Assembly (NCBI GenBank): GCA_009739215.1 | Contig: VSJF01000007.1 | Span: 1,550,001-1,614,000, forward strand | From: Floccularia luteovirens | Taxonomy: Eukaryota; Basidiomycota; Agaricomycetes; Agaricales; Squamanitaceae | DNA: 64,000 bases | Direction of reading: 5' to 3' | The notes under the pieces: generated by a model | Told to the model about the DNA's origin: nothing | What the model saw: the letters and a program-made list of their open reading frames with translations, nothing else | Database searches by the model: none | Translations under genes and position numbers: made by a program | Shown here: piece after piece, positions 22,071-35,649 of the stretch | Position numbering within the stretch: position 1 is the stretch's first letter | Layout of the letters: every line of letters starts with the position of its first letter

Positions 22071-22595
22071 CTAGAGATCGTCTGAAATATGCAAGAGTGT
22101 GAGCTGACCAGAATCCGAAATTATGCCAAGATAATTGTGTCCTTGCCACATTGCCATCTTCGAATCGTGATAGTATGAATCTGTATATCTCCTGGATGCA
22201 GGTATCCAACACAACTTTCTACGATTCTCTTTGCGTATAACCCACCCATCCTCTTCCAAAAACTTTGACCTGTCGATGTTCCTCTCCCATTTGAATGTCC
22301 TGACATCAACCTTCTTCCCTTCTTCCCAGTAATACATGACTTTGAAATTCGGAAGGACGCATAGGATCGTTCTATCCAAATAAAGCTCACGGGTCACGAC
22401 ACTCTCCAGCGTGACGTCAAGTTTCTTCTCTAGTTGGCCCGTAGCAGCATCGAACACGCATACCCATTTGTCAAAATGACCTGTTACGCTTGCAATCCAG
22501 CACCCATCCAGAGACCATGCGATTGCTTCGTCAAATCCAGGAGAGGTAGTATAGAGAAGGGTAGGTAGTGTAGTCGTAATACTCCATACGCAAAT
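22071..22595 (-). pseudogene. C-terminal fragment of a NACHT-WD40-type gene
   Basis: The minus strand reads GFDEAIAWSLDGCWIAS, then VFDAATGQLEKKLDVTLES, YYWEEGKKVDVRTFKWE and FLEEDGWVIRKENRRK. It closely matches the 3' end of the larger relic at about 50620-51180, and the two also share downstream flanking DNA. The upstream end breaks off abruptly at 22595, exactly where the right inverted-repeat arm begins. No NACHT or N-terminal part is present. The copy is a truncated, translocated piece lying within a perfect inverted repeat. Confidence 0.85.
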
Positions 22596-22765
22596 ATCTT
22601 TAAAGGTAGATATTATGTTACACCTATGCAGCTATAAACGGTATCAAAGGGAGCGGTGGTAATTATTTGACAATGACGAGCTGATCAACACTGTTCTTTC
22701 ATCACTACCCACTCCTATTCAATGTCCGGTCCTATGGCAACACCGCACAGGCATCCCATAGTACC
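22591..22765. repeat. Right arm of the perfect 175-bp inverted repeat
   Basis: This is the exact reverse complement of 21807-21981. The spacer between arms is 609 bp and carries the WD40 fragment. The outer flanks (TGTTGA on the left, ACTTGC on the right) show no target-site duplication. Confidence 0.9.
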
Positions 22766-24625
22766 ACTTGCTCTAATTTTTTTTCAGCACCTGTAGAATT
22801 TCTTACAGAGTCCCCACAAATTGTTACGACATCAGAGAACTCATTTGGCATTGAGCTATAGGCGAAAACACATGTTTTATCAACAAGTTCACTAGACTTT
22901 TTTTTACATGGTCAAATCACACCGTTTTTTCTTTGGGCACCTGTAGAATACTCCCTAGATTCCATATATACAAAAATTTACAAGAAGGGATGCATTTTCA
23001 TTGAGATACGACATAAAACTACTTGAGGAATTTTTATGTGACCTCTTGACACAAATTTTATGTGATTGCCTAAAATGGCGCCTTGGCCAACTCTATTGGA
23101 AACAGCTGTAAAGTAAGACATAAAACACATCCGTACAGAGTGATCTACGTCAGTTCAAAATAGCCAGCGAATCAGAAAATGGCAAAATTTTATTTTGATA
23201 ATTTTCTGCTTTTCGATCGGTAAAAACATACCCCTTCTGCTCCCATCGTTGATTCTCTCCGAGGCGGTTGAAATGGTTCCACAGCCATAGACAAGCAGCA
23301 GGGCACGACCGCTTCGGAGGCGTAGGATTCTATCCTTGCCTCCTACTGGCTTTCATAGCACCCCTCTATTACGGTGTGTTGAGATGTCAGCAGGTGATAA
23401 GGACTTCTCGTGCTTCATTCAGTCGTTCGCCGGGTTTCGTGTCTAGGTGCACATATGAAAGTGTGTAATTGTTGACTTTATCTTAGGCAATCTTCACTCA
23501 CTCGTACTTTTGACAGGTGCAAACACAGGTTCGGCGATATTTGGTTCAATACGATGTTATAATTAGCTTTAGTGTGGGGTAGGCCTTTGGGCTACCCTTG
23601 GACGTGGTTTCCTTTCCGTTTCTGTCTCCTTTCCTGATCACATGATTCTAGATAAGATTAGATTGTACGCGCACGCGCACGCACATGTTGCCTTTCACCT
23701 ATGTTTTCCTTTGTCTAGACTACTTTTCCTGTAATTTCTCTATCATCTCCTCGAAATACTGCTAAACGCCTGTAACCGTTTTACACACATTATACACATC
23801 CTTGTTCGAAAACACTCTAAACAACAAAAAAAACAATACTAAAACCCTCAACCTTCTCTCCGCCATCCTTCGTCCTTACCGAACTCACATGGGTTAGCCT
23901 CCCCACATTAGAGTAAAGGTTGTACAATTGAATTGATTCAAAACTTACGAAGAAATGTGGAACCCATACGTAGGCCCAGCGTTGTCAATGTATATTGTGG
24001 ATGTTTTTGTTATTTTCATTTGCGTAACGTATGTCTGCTAATAGGATGGTCAAGTTTGAGGGAGTATGTAGTACACTAATGCTCGGATTCACTTAGACGA
24101 TATTAGTTTATTCTGACTGGGCGGGGAAGGCAAAAGCACATACAATATTGATGAGACGAGTTCATAAACAAGTGTATGGAAGTAACAAGATGCTCTTCAG
24201 AATGACATTGGTTGCACGAACACTACCTCATCTACAGCATAATGCCAGTAACAGAGTCGTTTTCCAACCCCTCTCCATTTATCTACTCATAAATACTTCG
24301 TTCAGGAAACTTCATACCTTATGCTTGCAGAACTGATTATAGAGATGATACGAATTATATGCTTGTCCTTTGGAACGGTTCAAGCGGTAAGTGTACGTGG
24401 ACAAAAGCCGAGTGCGTGCATTGAGCTTTGTCGAAGCCTCTGAGCCTGGGGTGGGAGCAAGATTTTATGGTATGATCACGTGGTAGTTTAGAAGCTAATT
24501 ATTTGTCCGTGTTAGGATCAGAATGCCTTCAGCCATAATTAGTGTAACCCGGCTGAGCTCCTTCGTGCATAGTTCGGAGGTTTAAGAACTGCGAACAGTA
24601 ACCCAACCAACAGCACCCCGCTTAT
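22766..24625. other. Gene-poor stretch upstream of VPS39
   Basis: This is AT-rich DNA with no supported coding frame. A short alternating purine-pyrimidine tract (ACGCGCACGCGCACGC) sits near 23669. The last few hundred bases presumably carry the VPS39 promoter, though no clear TATA box is seen. Confidence 0.5.
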
Positions 24626-27600
24626 ATGGCACCTTTCTTGACTCCAGAAATACTTGTTTTAGGTATCAAAGAAAGGATCGATTCTTTACTTGTTCAAGGT
24701 GTGCACGGGTCTCGGCAGTACTCATAATATGATGACATGATGTTTATTACTAGCGGATAGACTGTACTTGGGTTCGTCGACTGGTACGCTATACGTGTAT
24801 AGCTATAATAAAGCTACGGGTGAGGCTTATCTACAACTGCACTACCGTTCGCTGATATTTCGATAGATGGTCACAGTAGTGAACTTCAATTGGTTGAAAC
24901 TAGGAAGAACCTAACGAGGAGGTCAATCGAGCAGCTGGGATATCTCAAGGATGTCAATTCCCTTGTAGTGCTTTCTGGTAATATCTTTACAATTTTTCAA
25001 TGGCAGGAACTGACGCGGGTGGAAAAGACGCCTCCTTGACCTTGTTTCCACTACCCTCATTTGCACCTCCGACCCCCCTTGTCAAGACGAAGACTGCGCT
25101 ATCATTTGCAACCCACTCTTCTGTGCGGCATTATCTCCCAGATGCGAGGAATGAACGCACTGAATTTATCTCACCACCATCGATACCAATACTAGTCACC
25201 CAATTACTTGTGGGATGCAGACGTAAAATGGTCATTTATACATGGAAAGACGGGGAAGCATCAGGAGGTCAAGGTAAAGCCCCTTTATTCTATGTATACT
25301 ATTCTGGACCGCTCGATGTGTTATAGGAATCCCCCACCCCGCATTCAGCTCGTACCATTTCATATCTGAGTGAAGATACAGCATGCTTGGGTTATTCTCC
25401 TACGGAATATGCGATATTCTCACTCTCGGCTATGACAGCTACAGATATCGCAATGCCTGTAACCACATCAACTTCGGCTGCTACAACCGCAATGGGGGCC
25501 TGGAGTGGTCTAACTGGGTACATGACCCTCGGTTATGGTGCGAAGGGGAAGGCAGAGCTGATAACTATCGGAGAATCCGAAGCTCTTATATTGAAAGATA
25601 GTGAGTAAGAGCATAGCTTTATCACTGGGAACTTCTGTGACATTTCTAGATGAGGGTCTATTTATCGGGCCTGATGCTAAGCAATGTAGACCTTCCACAA
25701 TGATCTGGCCAGCACCACCTGAAGATATAGGTATGCGAGTATTGTATCATACATGTGTTGTGAGACTCACTTCATTTTCAGCATTTGTTAAACCATACAT
25801 ATTATCCATTCTACCAGGTGGCACTGTACCTACAACCTTTGTAGAGCTCCTACCAACTTCTGCCCAACAGCCGCATCCACCACCACCATCCCTAATCCCA
25901 ACTACCGTCCTTCAAATCCGCTCCTCTTTATCCTCCCAAATATCTCAGACGATGGCGTTTCCCTTCAATATCACACTTCGTAGTCCCTCAACTGCCCAAC
26001 CTCCTACTACGCCGAATGCAGCTATCAGACTCATGACACCATCTCCCTTTGCCAAGTCACCCCTTTTTTTCGTCACAACGCCAGCAGATCGGGTAGCAGC
26101 AGCAGCTGAAGGCAGCTCTATCTGGGAAATAACTATGAAACCCTGGGCGGAGCAGATCGATGAGCTGGTCCTTGAAGAACTTTATTCTGATGCTCTTGTT
26201 TTACTTGGTACTATTGATGAAAGTGTTCTTCCCGATAAGGTGGGATGTGTGAATTTTAACATTACAGTATGTATGTTACTAATACCGTAACTCTCCTAAG
26301 GATCAACGTCGCATCAAAATACGTGCATTGAATGCGGTTGCTCAATTCAGAGCTGGTCGATATGATGATGCTATTGAAGGATTCATTGACCTCGATTTCA
26401 ACCCTGCCAAAGTCATCGCGCTGTATCCAGAAGCGGTTTCAGGGCGACTGGCAGTTCCTCAAGATGAATGGATACCTCTTTATGGTGGCCCATCCCCAAA
26501 GCCGGATGTATCGACACCATCTGAGATGCCTATGTTAGATGAAAGCGATCAAAAAGAAGATAATCAAGATAAAGCTGCCTCTGACTTACTGGATGCCATG
26601 TCTGCCACTGTGGGATCTACTACTTCAATCCGTGAGCGTTTGCAAAAGACAGGATTAGGATTGGGAAAATTTATCCATGCTGCACCGAAGGACGATGATA
26701 CTGCTTCGATTTCTAGTCGGACAAAGTTCAACTTACACGGTAAGTTTGGAACTTTATTTCGTTGAGCTGTATAAGTAACTGATCAAGACAACAAAGACGA
26801 CTTGAGTAAATCAGTGGAAAAGCTAGTACCATACCTTGTTGATCGTCGGACCAAACTCAGTGGTGCTTTGGGGGCAGTTAATATTACACCAGAGAGCCAG
26901 TCACACAAGATTGCACTTCTGTCAGAGACACCCATCGAAGAGCTTTTTGCTCTTCCAAATGCTCCCCTCTCGTCATTGACTCCCGAACAACTGCTTCGGT
27001 TTGCGCAGATTGTAGACACAGCATTATACAAATCATATCTCATTGTACGCCCAGCACTATTGCAGTCACTATGCCGAATTGCGAACTGGTGTGAAGTCTC
27101 GGAGGTAGAGGAGGATTTGCGTAGGCGCCAGGTACTGCTTTAATCTCGCGGTGTCTATGGAATACTTACAATCTTTTTAGAAATTTTTGGAACTCAAAGA
27201 CCTGTATCATGGTAAGAAGATGCATACGGAAGCCCTCAGTCTATTGAAAGAGTACGACAAGTCCTAAATGCCTCCGTATGTATACTAACTTCGTCTATCG
27301 TTCCTGCGTTTTAGATTAAGTGAAAATGAGTCTGATATGGAAGAGAAGCTTAGACCCTCGATCTCGTATTTACAGAAGTTGGGACCAGAATACCTTCACC
27401 AGATTTTTGAATTGTCACGATGGATATTTGAAAAAGACCCTGTAATCGCTTTTGATGTAAGTGAAATTCATCTCAATGCATATGGATTGTACAAATGACC
27501 ACCTTGTTAGATATTCACGTCAGAAGACGTTGAGTTACCAAGGCCGCAGGTTGCGGATTATCTTGAAGACATTGATCCGAAGATATGCATACGGTATTTG

Positions 27601-28649
27601 GAGTATAGCATTGAGGAAAAGAAGGAAGAATCTATTGTCTTCCATGACCGCCTTGCAAGTCTATATCTTAACATGACACAGCTGGCAAAAAAGCGCAATG
27701 ATGAAGGTAACTAGTTTATAATAAGGGAAAGAGAAAACTTTGATCCTGATGATTCTGCTACAGCACTTCATGCAGAGATGTATACAAAACTATTGAAATT
27801 CCTGGAACACGACGATATATATAGTATTGATCGGCTTTATGGTCAAGTATCGTCAACAGGTCTGTCGAAGTATCACTGGAATTGTTGGCACTTACTAAAT
27901 GAAAATAGACCTTTATGAGGCACGTGCTGTTCTTCTTGGACGATTGGGGAGGCACGACCAAGCTCTTGAGCTCTATGTCTACCGTTTGGGCGATTATATG
28001 AAAGCGGAGGAGTGAGTTACAACCACAAAAAAAATCTGTATTCTATCATTCATCGTACTTCCCAGATACTGCAAAAGTGTTTACCAGCCAGGAACGGAGA
28101 CATCGAGCGTGTTTCTCACTCTCTTGCGGGTATACCTACGTCCTTCGGTCCAAACCACAGCGAATCTTTTACAACCAGCATTGGGACTTATTAGTCGACA
28201 TAATCCCCGCCTAGATCCTGTGGAGACGCTTCAACTTTTGCCACCCCTTGTTACAGCGCATGATATCAGAGCATTCTTGATTGAAGCGTTACGCGTGCCA
28301 ATGTTTGATACACAAGTTATACGTCATATCAGTAAAGCGAGGAATGATCAGGTTGCTCGGAAATTAATGACACTACAATCGAGACGAGTGAAGGTGACAG
28401 ATAGCCGCATGTATGTCACCGATTTTGAGTGTTGTTGTAGCGCTAAATTTGCATTAAAAAAAACAGATGTCCTCAGTGTCATAAACGTATAGGAAATAGC
28501 GTGATTGCAGTGCATACACCCAGGTATTGTTTACTCTATCATTCTAATCTATCGAACTTTTTCAGTAATGTTTTGTTATCGTTAACAGAGGCGAAGTGAC
28601 GCATTATCAGTGTCGTGAACTCTTTGCTCGTCGCATCAATAGCACATAA
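24626..28649 (+). CDS. VPS39: Vacuolar sorting protein 39 / Vam6 (HOPS subunit)
   Basis: About 17 exons encode a complete VPS39. The N-terminal CNH (citron-homology) domain is recognisable in DRLYLGSSTGTLYVYSYN, KMVIYTWKDGEA, CLGYSPTEYAIFS and IWPAPPEDIAFVKPYIL. The clathrin heavy-chain-like repeats include WAEQIDELVLEELYSDAL, KFLELKDLYHGKKMHTEALS and LYEARAVLLGRLGRHDQAL. The C-terminal VPS39-type zinc-binding end reads CPQCHKRIGNSV and HYQCRELFARRINST. As part of HOPS it tethers membranes for fusion at vacuole and late endosome. One oddity: at 25261 an extra T shifts the expected GEAQEVK to GEASGGQ. Using the acceptor at ATTCAG (25351) instead of TTATAG restores frame, so the ORF survives with a slightly altered loop. 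Confidence 0.9.
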
Positions 28650-28918
28650 ATAAATAATCTACAACCCTCAAATTTTGGGTAGTCAGAGTAATTTGTATTG
28701 ATGATAATAAAACCATGTTAATGAATAATGAAATAATGCAACTTGACATCGGGAACCATCTATCTCGAGAAAAGGAAAAAAATGTGCACAAGTATACAAG
28801 ACATAATGCAACTAGAAGTACAACTGCTGTGAACCACCTAGTTTACTTTTTTTGAATACATATAGTACATATACAATAATATTACGGGGTTAAAACAAAA
28901 AACGAAAGAGACATAAAT

Positions 28919-31900
28919 TTAGAGATATGCCCTTCGTTTGATTCCATGGACGACTTCTTTTACAATGCGTAACCATTTGATTACCTTATCAACCTCATCC
29001 CAGATGCCGGATGTTTGGGCTTCAATTTTTCTTAAAACCAATCTTCGAATCATGCGAGTGTCTTCATCATCATTCTCAGTCATCGTAGCCGCAAGTGAAG
29101 TAGTCGATGAGTGAGATGAATACGCGGAGGATATTGAAGCAAAACTTGGACGTGTCAAAAGTTTGATATCGTAACCGAGCATTCCTGGTGAACCCGCTTC
29201 TTCATTCTTAGAACTGCCAGTGCAAGAATGATTCAATGATAGAAGCTTCCTTATCAGATTTTCACGTTTCTAGTAACATTCCGTTATTGACATGTTAGAA
29301 ATAGAAGCTTGGAACATACCTTGATAGCTCTAATCACTAGCCGCTCGGTTCTGTCAATAGATCCAAATGCCAATTCAATAAAGTTGTCTGCCTGTGAAAA
29401 GGGTAATTTGAGATAGGGGCTTCTGGTTGAACTATAATCTAAACTCACGATATCAAGACATTGTTTGATTCGATGGAGATCTCGTCCCGCGGCTTCGAGG
29501 GTATGATGTGATGTACAGAGCATGATATCAAAGGTTGTTTCGATAGATGGAATAATTTGGATGCTCTCGGACGCAGCCAAAGCGAGAGTGATTTGCTTCG
29601 ACTCCTTCCCGACATTACATCCATTTTCGTCGATATCCTTCAGGATAGTTATTTTTTGTGGTGACAACGGGCGTTCTTGAACGACCATTCTTTTGAACCA
29701 GGATTTTATTTTTGAGGCTCCATACCATGCTTTTTCTTTCTTTTCTGGTGTTTCCGGTAATTGTTCTTGTATTTTTCTTTGTTTTTTATTGTGTTGTTTC
29801 GGCTGCAAATCGTTTCCTGGAGAGTTGACGTCCAGAGGGTCCGTTTTATCAACTTGCCAGATTCCGGGTAACTTATTAAAGTCCGAATCAATTGCATGTA
29901 TGTCAACAATTTCATGTCGGGTTGACCATGTCATGAAACGACCACGTATAGTCATATTGGAGGGATGTTCTGACTGGTCCTTAGGTGTAGTCTGTATCGC
30001 AACGGATTGGTAGTCGTGTTCTGCATCAAGGTCTTCCTTAAATATTTTGAGTTCAGAGACAGCGGTCAGTTGGGAATCTTCAGATTCGCGATTGTTCCTT
30101 TTGAACCGAATGGGGTGCAATCCTCGATATTCCATTTCACGATTAGCAGCTTGACATACCGAATTACCTAGTGAGACGACCTGTTCGGACAGCAACCGCA
30201 ATGACTGGACTTCGCTCGTAGCAGCATCGATGCGTTCCCGGAATCGACGAATAAGTACATTATTTATGTGACTAGCTTCCGAAACAAGAGATTCTAGGTG
30301 GTGAATGTGAGCGATGTCGGAGTTATGATGGGTCTCTGGACAGGTAAGCCGGAGATTGGATAGTAAGTGACGGGCTGAAGCAGACAAGTCGACTTCTGAA
30401 AGGGAGGTAAGAGATGACGTATCATCTAAGAGAAGTCGTGGTGCTGTGTTCTTGTCTGAGAAAGATGCTAGAGAGGTGTAAGAGTCTTTCGGGTGGATTG
30501 TAATTGAAGGAACGTGAGACGAGGCATGCTCTTCGACAAATGCAATACAGAATTCGGGTTTAGCAACCTCCAGCGCAGTCAATCTATATATCATACCCAG
30601 TGAGCCTAGGTATCGAACAAATTACAGAGAACATACCCTCGGGAATTTTTGATCTTGCGGACATTACCAGAGGTATCGCATTTAATGAATGTTTTTAGAA
30701 CCTGGAACGAGTTCCCATGCTCTGCGGCAATATGCAAGCACGTTTCGTCGTTTGAGTCCCTTGCTGATAAAGGAGCGCGGAGGTCTCGAATGAGATGGGT
30801 TGTAAACTTTACCAAAGCTTTCATCGCATCAGGGTCACTAGCATCATCGTATGCGTATTGTGCTAGAATGTGGAGGGGTGTATGCTGTTCATATAATGTA
30901 AAGAGAGACATGTCGGCCCCGGCACAGTACAGGCTATCGAGTATTTGTATGGAAGGATATTCCGCAGAGGCACAATAATGTATTGGGCTCCAACCTTTTC
31001 CATCAGGGAGATTTACGAGGACGGGGACAGACATAGGGTACAGGGAAGCAGAAGATTGTGGCGGAAGTGGCGGAGAAAAGAGTAATGAGTGTAAGAATGC
31101 AATGTCAGATGAGAGAACAGAAGAAATGAGCGTATCGGTCAGACGTAAGCTTGTTTGCTTGGAGAAGATTGATGATGGAGGGGCTACGAGGTCATCGGAA
31201 ACGGGAATGGATGCATCCATCAGATCCAAAAGGTTGGTAGAGTCAAAGTGTAACCTTCTACCCGCGGACTAGTTTAGGAGGGTAGATAATAAGAATGTAG
31301 TAGTACTTGGCGTAAAATCAAGAACTTACTTTACTCTCCCGCAATCTATGACGGCGGAGAGCAGTTTCACATAACCAAAGAGTTCGAGGATGTTCCAAGG
31401 CAAATTGTATTGCTGTCCTATGATTCCAGTCTCTGAAGTCTGGTCGTGCACCATGTGACAACTGTATAAGCGTTGTTACAAAGTGTTTCTGGATTTCCAA
31501 AAAAATTTTGACGTACCAGTATTTGCACAACGTCAAAGTTACCATCACGAGCAGCGTCTGTTAGCAATTGATTCAAAAAAAAATGAGCAACAACATCTAC
31601 TGGAATAGCCTGAGAATTTTAAAACTTACACATCAACGCCGTAACTCCGTGTGTATCCATCCCATTCACAGAGACAGCACCAGTACTTTCAGTTAATAGC
31701 AGCCGGACAACTTCAGGTAAGTTCAGCCAAGCCGCTATGCCAAGCAGTACCACACCGTTCATAGAACTATGAGCAGTATTGAGAGTGTATAGTGTTATTT
31801 CTGGATGTCGGACCATAATGCAAATTGCATTGAGACGCTGTGCAGTCATAAACGACGCGTCAGACGCGTCCAAGGTTTCCCAGCTAACGTGATTTCAGTC

Positions 31901-32093
31901 GTTAGACCCTCAGCCAAGGTATCTTAGGAGAGAATACATACTTTTCACCAGCAACAGCACACATGATGGCAGTCCTCCCAGATGGGTCAAGGGCGTTAAT
32001 ATCAGCGCCAGCATCGAGAGCTTTGATGACTCCTTCGTCGTCACCATTGAGAGCAGCGCGGTGTAGGGCTAAGTTATCAAATGAATGTTGCAT
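28919..32093 (-). CDS. Ankyrin-repeat protein
   Basis: Eight exons join in frame from MQHSFDNLALHRAALNGDDE to HGIKRRAYL, with no stop. The N-terminal third is ankyrin repeats: LHRAALNGDDEGVIKALDAG, a second with VVLLGIAAWLNLPEVVRLLL, YAARDGNFDVVQILLSHGA, then WSPIHYCASAEYPSIQILDS, HTPLHILAQYAYDDASD and ETCLHIAAEHGNSFQVLKTF. The remainder is an Asp/Ser-rich linker, a probable coiled coil (SEASHINNVLIRRFRERID through SEQVVSLGNSVC), a basic stretch (HNKKQRKIQEQLPETPEKKE) and a helical C-terminus. No enzymatic domain or membrane segment is seen, so a scaffolding role is inferred. It converges with VPS39, with only 269 bp between the two 3' ends. Confidence 0.8.
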
Positions 32094-33198
32094 ATGTACC
32101 GTCGTGAAGGAGTTGATTTCGTGGAGAATGTAAGATGCAAAATGAGAGTCGGGGGTTTATGCGGTGAGTTTAATGAAAGGGGGGAGATAGAAGCAGAGAG
32201 AGCGGCCTAAGAAGATGTTGGGGATGATGAGTAGTTGAGGATGAAAGGCAGAGACGCACATAAGTAGACCGGAGGGCAAGGACGGAGATGGTGTTGGTGA
32301 GCATTATTGTGTTATTGCCAAATAGAAAATAGTGCAAGCCTGAGCCCGGAACAATGCTCTTTTTGGGAATGCATACAGCCTCGAGGCTGACAATGCCCAT
32401 TCAAATATTCATATGTCGTTACGGCCATTGACACAACCCCCAACCCGTTTATCGCCGCTTATCTCGACTTCCACGCCAGTGGTCAACAAAAGACTTGTCC
32501 CAAAGTTCCATAAAACTTCATGTCATATGAACATCGTTTGGAGCAGAAGAAGCTCCTTAGTTCCAGTAAAAATTCCCCCAACAAATTCCATGCATTACCG
32601 AAGCCTAAACTAGAAAGGAAATCCGAAAGGGTCACCAAGTTTTCAGACCGTTCACCGAATCAGAGAAGCATCGAGAAGCCTCGAGGCAATCATGCCGCAA
32701 ACAAGTGATTGGAATTTTCATTCTGTAGCTGGATAAATGATAATACAATACATATTAGGAATCACACTAGCAATAAGAATGCTTTTCGCTATCAACGGCC
32801 CAACAACATATACCACTATAAGTTGTACACTTGCATTGGATCAACGTTATTCGGACCGGGTTGATTATGTAAATGTCGTAAATGATATCGAAAATTCAAC
32901 AGGAAAATCTCAATCGCCGGTACCGCCATAAACACAGCTGCGATCGTCATATGTATATAAATTCCGTAAATATAATAGTATAATATGTGGTATTTGTATA
33001 TAATTTACATTGAGCATTTGGAATGATAATCATAAAAGCAATGAAGATCGGGGGAGTGAAGATAGCAGCAGGAGGAAAATATTCCCAAAAGCATGGCATA
33101 TGCCTTCATGTTCTCAAGAAAAACATGTGTCAATGACGAAATTGATGAAAACACACTCCAAGGAGTCGATTTAATTGAACAGGGGTAACCCCTGCACG
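32094..33198. other. Intergenic region; possible short divergent transcript
   Basis: This holds the ankyrin gene's promoter and the 3' flank of MEX67. On the plus strand a frame from 32413 (MSLRPLTQPPTRLSPLISTS) followed by another at about 32520 (KKLLSSSKNSPNKFHALPKP) has mildly protein-like composition. No convincing intron joins them and I do not recognise them. From 32950 the DNA is strongly AT-rich (TATATAA repeats) with no gene. Confidence 0.4.
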
Positions 33199-35649
33199 CT
33201 ACAGGAATGCTTCCCTGGATAAGGTATTCTGCAATATTTTCGCATGAATTTGGGACATTTCAAAATATTCAGTAAACCCTTTACCTTAACTTCAATGAAG
33301 TTAGCGATTGCCTTCTCCAAATCCCAACCATTGCCCGTCAAGCAATCCACAGCAAACTTAAGATTAAGTCCCGTACGTCCGCAAATTTGGACAACAAGAT
33401 CGCGTTGCATGTCCGGCTATTGAAATTTTCAATTTACTGGGTCCATAACATGATAAGGTTGAGAATTACTCACCAGGGAAGCTAGCGCTGCCTGCTGATC
33501 TGGGGGCAAAGATGATGGATTGAAAGCTTGCCATGAGTTACTTGCTTGGGAAGGTAGGCGCTCAACGCGAGCTTGAGCCTGTACCAAGATGGGTCCAGGT
33601 TTCCACGCCTCATGACTGGAATACCCGCGTATCGTCCATTGATCGGATAGAATTACTACATCCCATCCATTCATCTTTGCACTAAAAACACATATTAGTT
33701 CACCATTTCATATACGATGGTGAGCGATGAACTGACCTCGATCCTTCAGGAGCTGGCGTTAAAACGAACGTTCGATCAAATGATCGAATTCCTTCCGAGC
33801 CACCTACAATACATCGCTTGTGTGAGAAGTTACGTTTATCAACCTAGGAATATTCCACTAACCTTCCGTAAACTGCCCATGTATAGTCAACAACAATCCC
33901 ATAGAGTCTCCATGTATAACTGGGAATGCATCAACGCAAAACAATTCTTGCGGACCGTTTATGTCATGTTTAGTGTTAGGGAGCGCTGTTATCGCTTTGA
34001 TCACAGCTTCGCCACCAATATGTAAGCTTCGCACTGTCTTCTCACCACCCCCACCAATTCGATTCAAATTTCGGGATCCACCATGACCCCCTGAGATCCA
34101 GGGCGTCCAATCCAATTTACGCTGATTCGGCATATCGCGAGAGTTATGGTACCCTTGAATACGTGCACGAATAGGAATTGTTGTGTTGGCAGAAAAGGAG
34201 AAAGTAGCAGCCGGATGATAAGCATGTACTAATGCATTGCGTTGAGTATCGAATAAATTCATAAATCTGGTCGGGAAACCCTGATGAGCGTAATGTCAAA
34301 TAGAAGAACCGAATATTAACCTCGTGAGGAAGCTGATAACAATAGATTGGTCCACTCCAGTAATGAAGGAGGGGCCCATTTCGTAAGGAAATGACGTTGC
34401 GTTGGGTTTTTCCACAACTACAGACGAAGTCGACGATTGAGGAACATCGAAAGTTATTTGAGTCACGGCTTCTTGGTCGAGAACTTCTAGGGCTGTAAAT
34501 CGTCGAGTGATTTCTCTGAAAGAAAAAGTTGAATATGTTAACGGATTCGCAGATTATTTCCTTACTTCTTATAAACTTCGCCACGACCATTCTTAAACTC
34601 CAGATCTCTTATGGGATTGCCGATGAGGATCAATTCTCGCAAGTGAACTAGCTTGTCTTTTCGGGCTGCAATGAAATCAAGGTCCTTCCAATGTTTGAGG
34701 CTGTTCCCTTGTAACGACAAATTGGCTAGCTTTGGTAGGTATTTACTGAGGTATATGAGATGTTGACCAGTAAGATTGTTATTGGCGAGGGAAAGGGTGA
34801 CAACCTATTAGGAAATTAACCAACGACCATAGAACTAAACAGGATATTGTATTACCTCCGGGTTGAGTTCGCTAGCAAGTTTAAATATGACGGCAGCATC
34901 ACGAATTGAACCTCCAGATCCTGGTGGCGAAAGATTATACTTCTTCACAACTTCATCGTCAATCATTGACTACAAGATATGATAGTTAGCTACACAATAC
35001 GAAACAACATTCCATGGATATCTATTGGCAACGTCGTGTAAAAATATCCATCCAATATCAACCTACCTCCAAATTTAAGAACCTGGATTCTGGGTTCCAG
35101 CGTTTCCTGACTAACTCTCTCCATGGTTCAATAGCCTTCATCTTGGATGGCATCCGGACTGGTATAGTCTGTGGAGCACTATTCAAGGTCACAGTAGCAT
35201 TCCTACGAGCTTTGCCCGCAGCCGTCGGCCTTGCTGCTCCTCTTATGGATAGTGGGTCGGAGGGACTAGTATGTGAAGAGGACATGCGTCCGGCAAGCTG
35301 CGTACAACGTTCGAGTGATCATAAGCGACTGATAAATCTTCAAAGGATAAGGAGGATGGCGAAAGGGCCCAGCAGTGTATGATCTACTATACCCCCTTTA
35401 CAAGAATGATGAAATGAGGCTGATAATTACCATGCGAGTATTTGAGCCTGTAGCCTGGCCGTCAATCGTTGGAGGACCTGCCCCACGAGTTCTATGCGAA
35501 CGTAACTTAGAAGCAGCTTTCCTGCCTCCAGGTTTATCTCTGACGTCGCGCATTTGTGTATCCCGGTCGATGAGACCTGCGCTGCGCAAAGCGGTGTTTG
35601 CAATTGTCCGTGTGCCTGACGCAGGCGTCGGACTAGATATTGTAGACAT
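33199..35649 (-). CDS. MEX67: mRNA export receptor MEX67/NXF1
   Basis: A complete multi-exon gene starts [20 protein letters not shown] at 35649 and ends [11 protein letters not shown] at 33199. An N-terminal basic region ([14 protein letters not shown]) precedes leucine-rich repeats ([68 protein letters not shown]). The NTF2-like domain follows ([71 protein letters not shown]). A C-terminal TAP-C/UBA-like domain closes the protein ([36 protein letters not shown]). MEX67 with MTR2 carries mRNPs through nuclear pores. All junctions keep frame. The last intron (GTAAAG...ATTGCAG) decides the true C-terminus. Confidence 0.92.

Noticed and set aside
21807..22765. DNA transposon with terminal inverted repeats
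   Set aside because: No transposase, no target-site duplication at the outer ends (TGTTGA versus ACTTGC), and the left arm is explained as the normal flank of the WD40 gene copied in inverted orientation.
23660..23690. ACGCGCACGC microsatellite as a functional element
   Set aside because: It is only about 20 bp of alternating sequence, with no nearby gene boundary to suggest a role.
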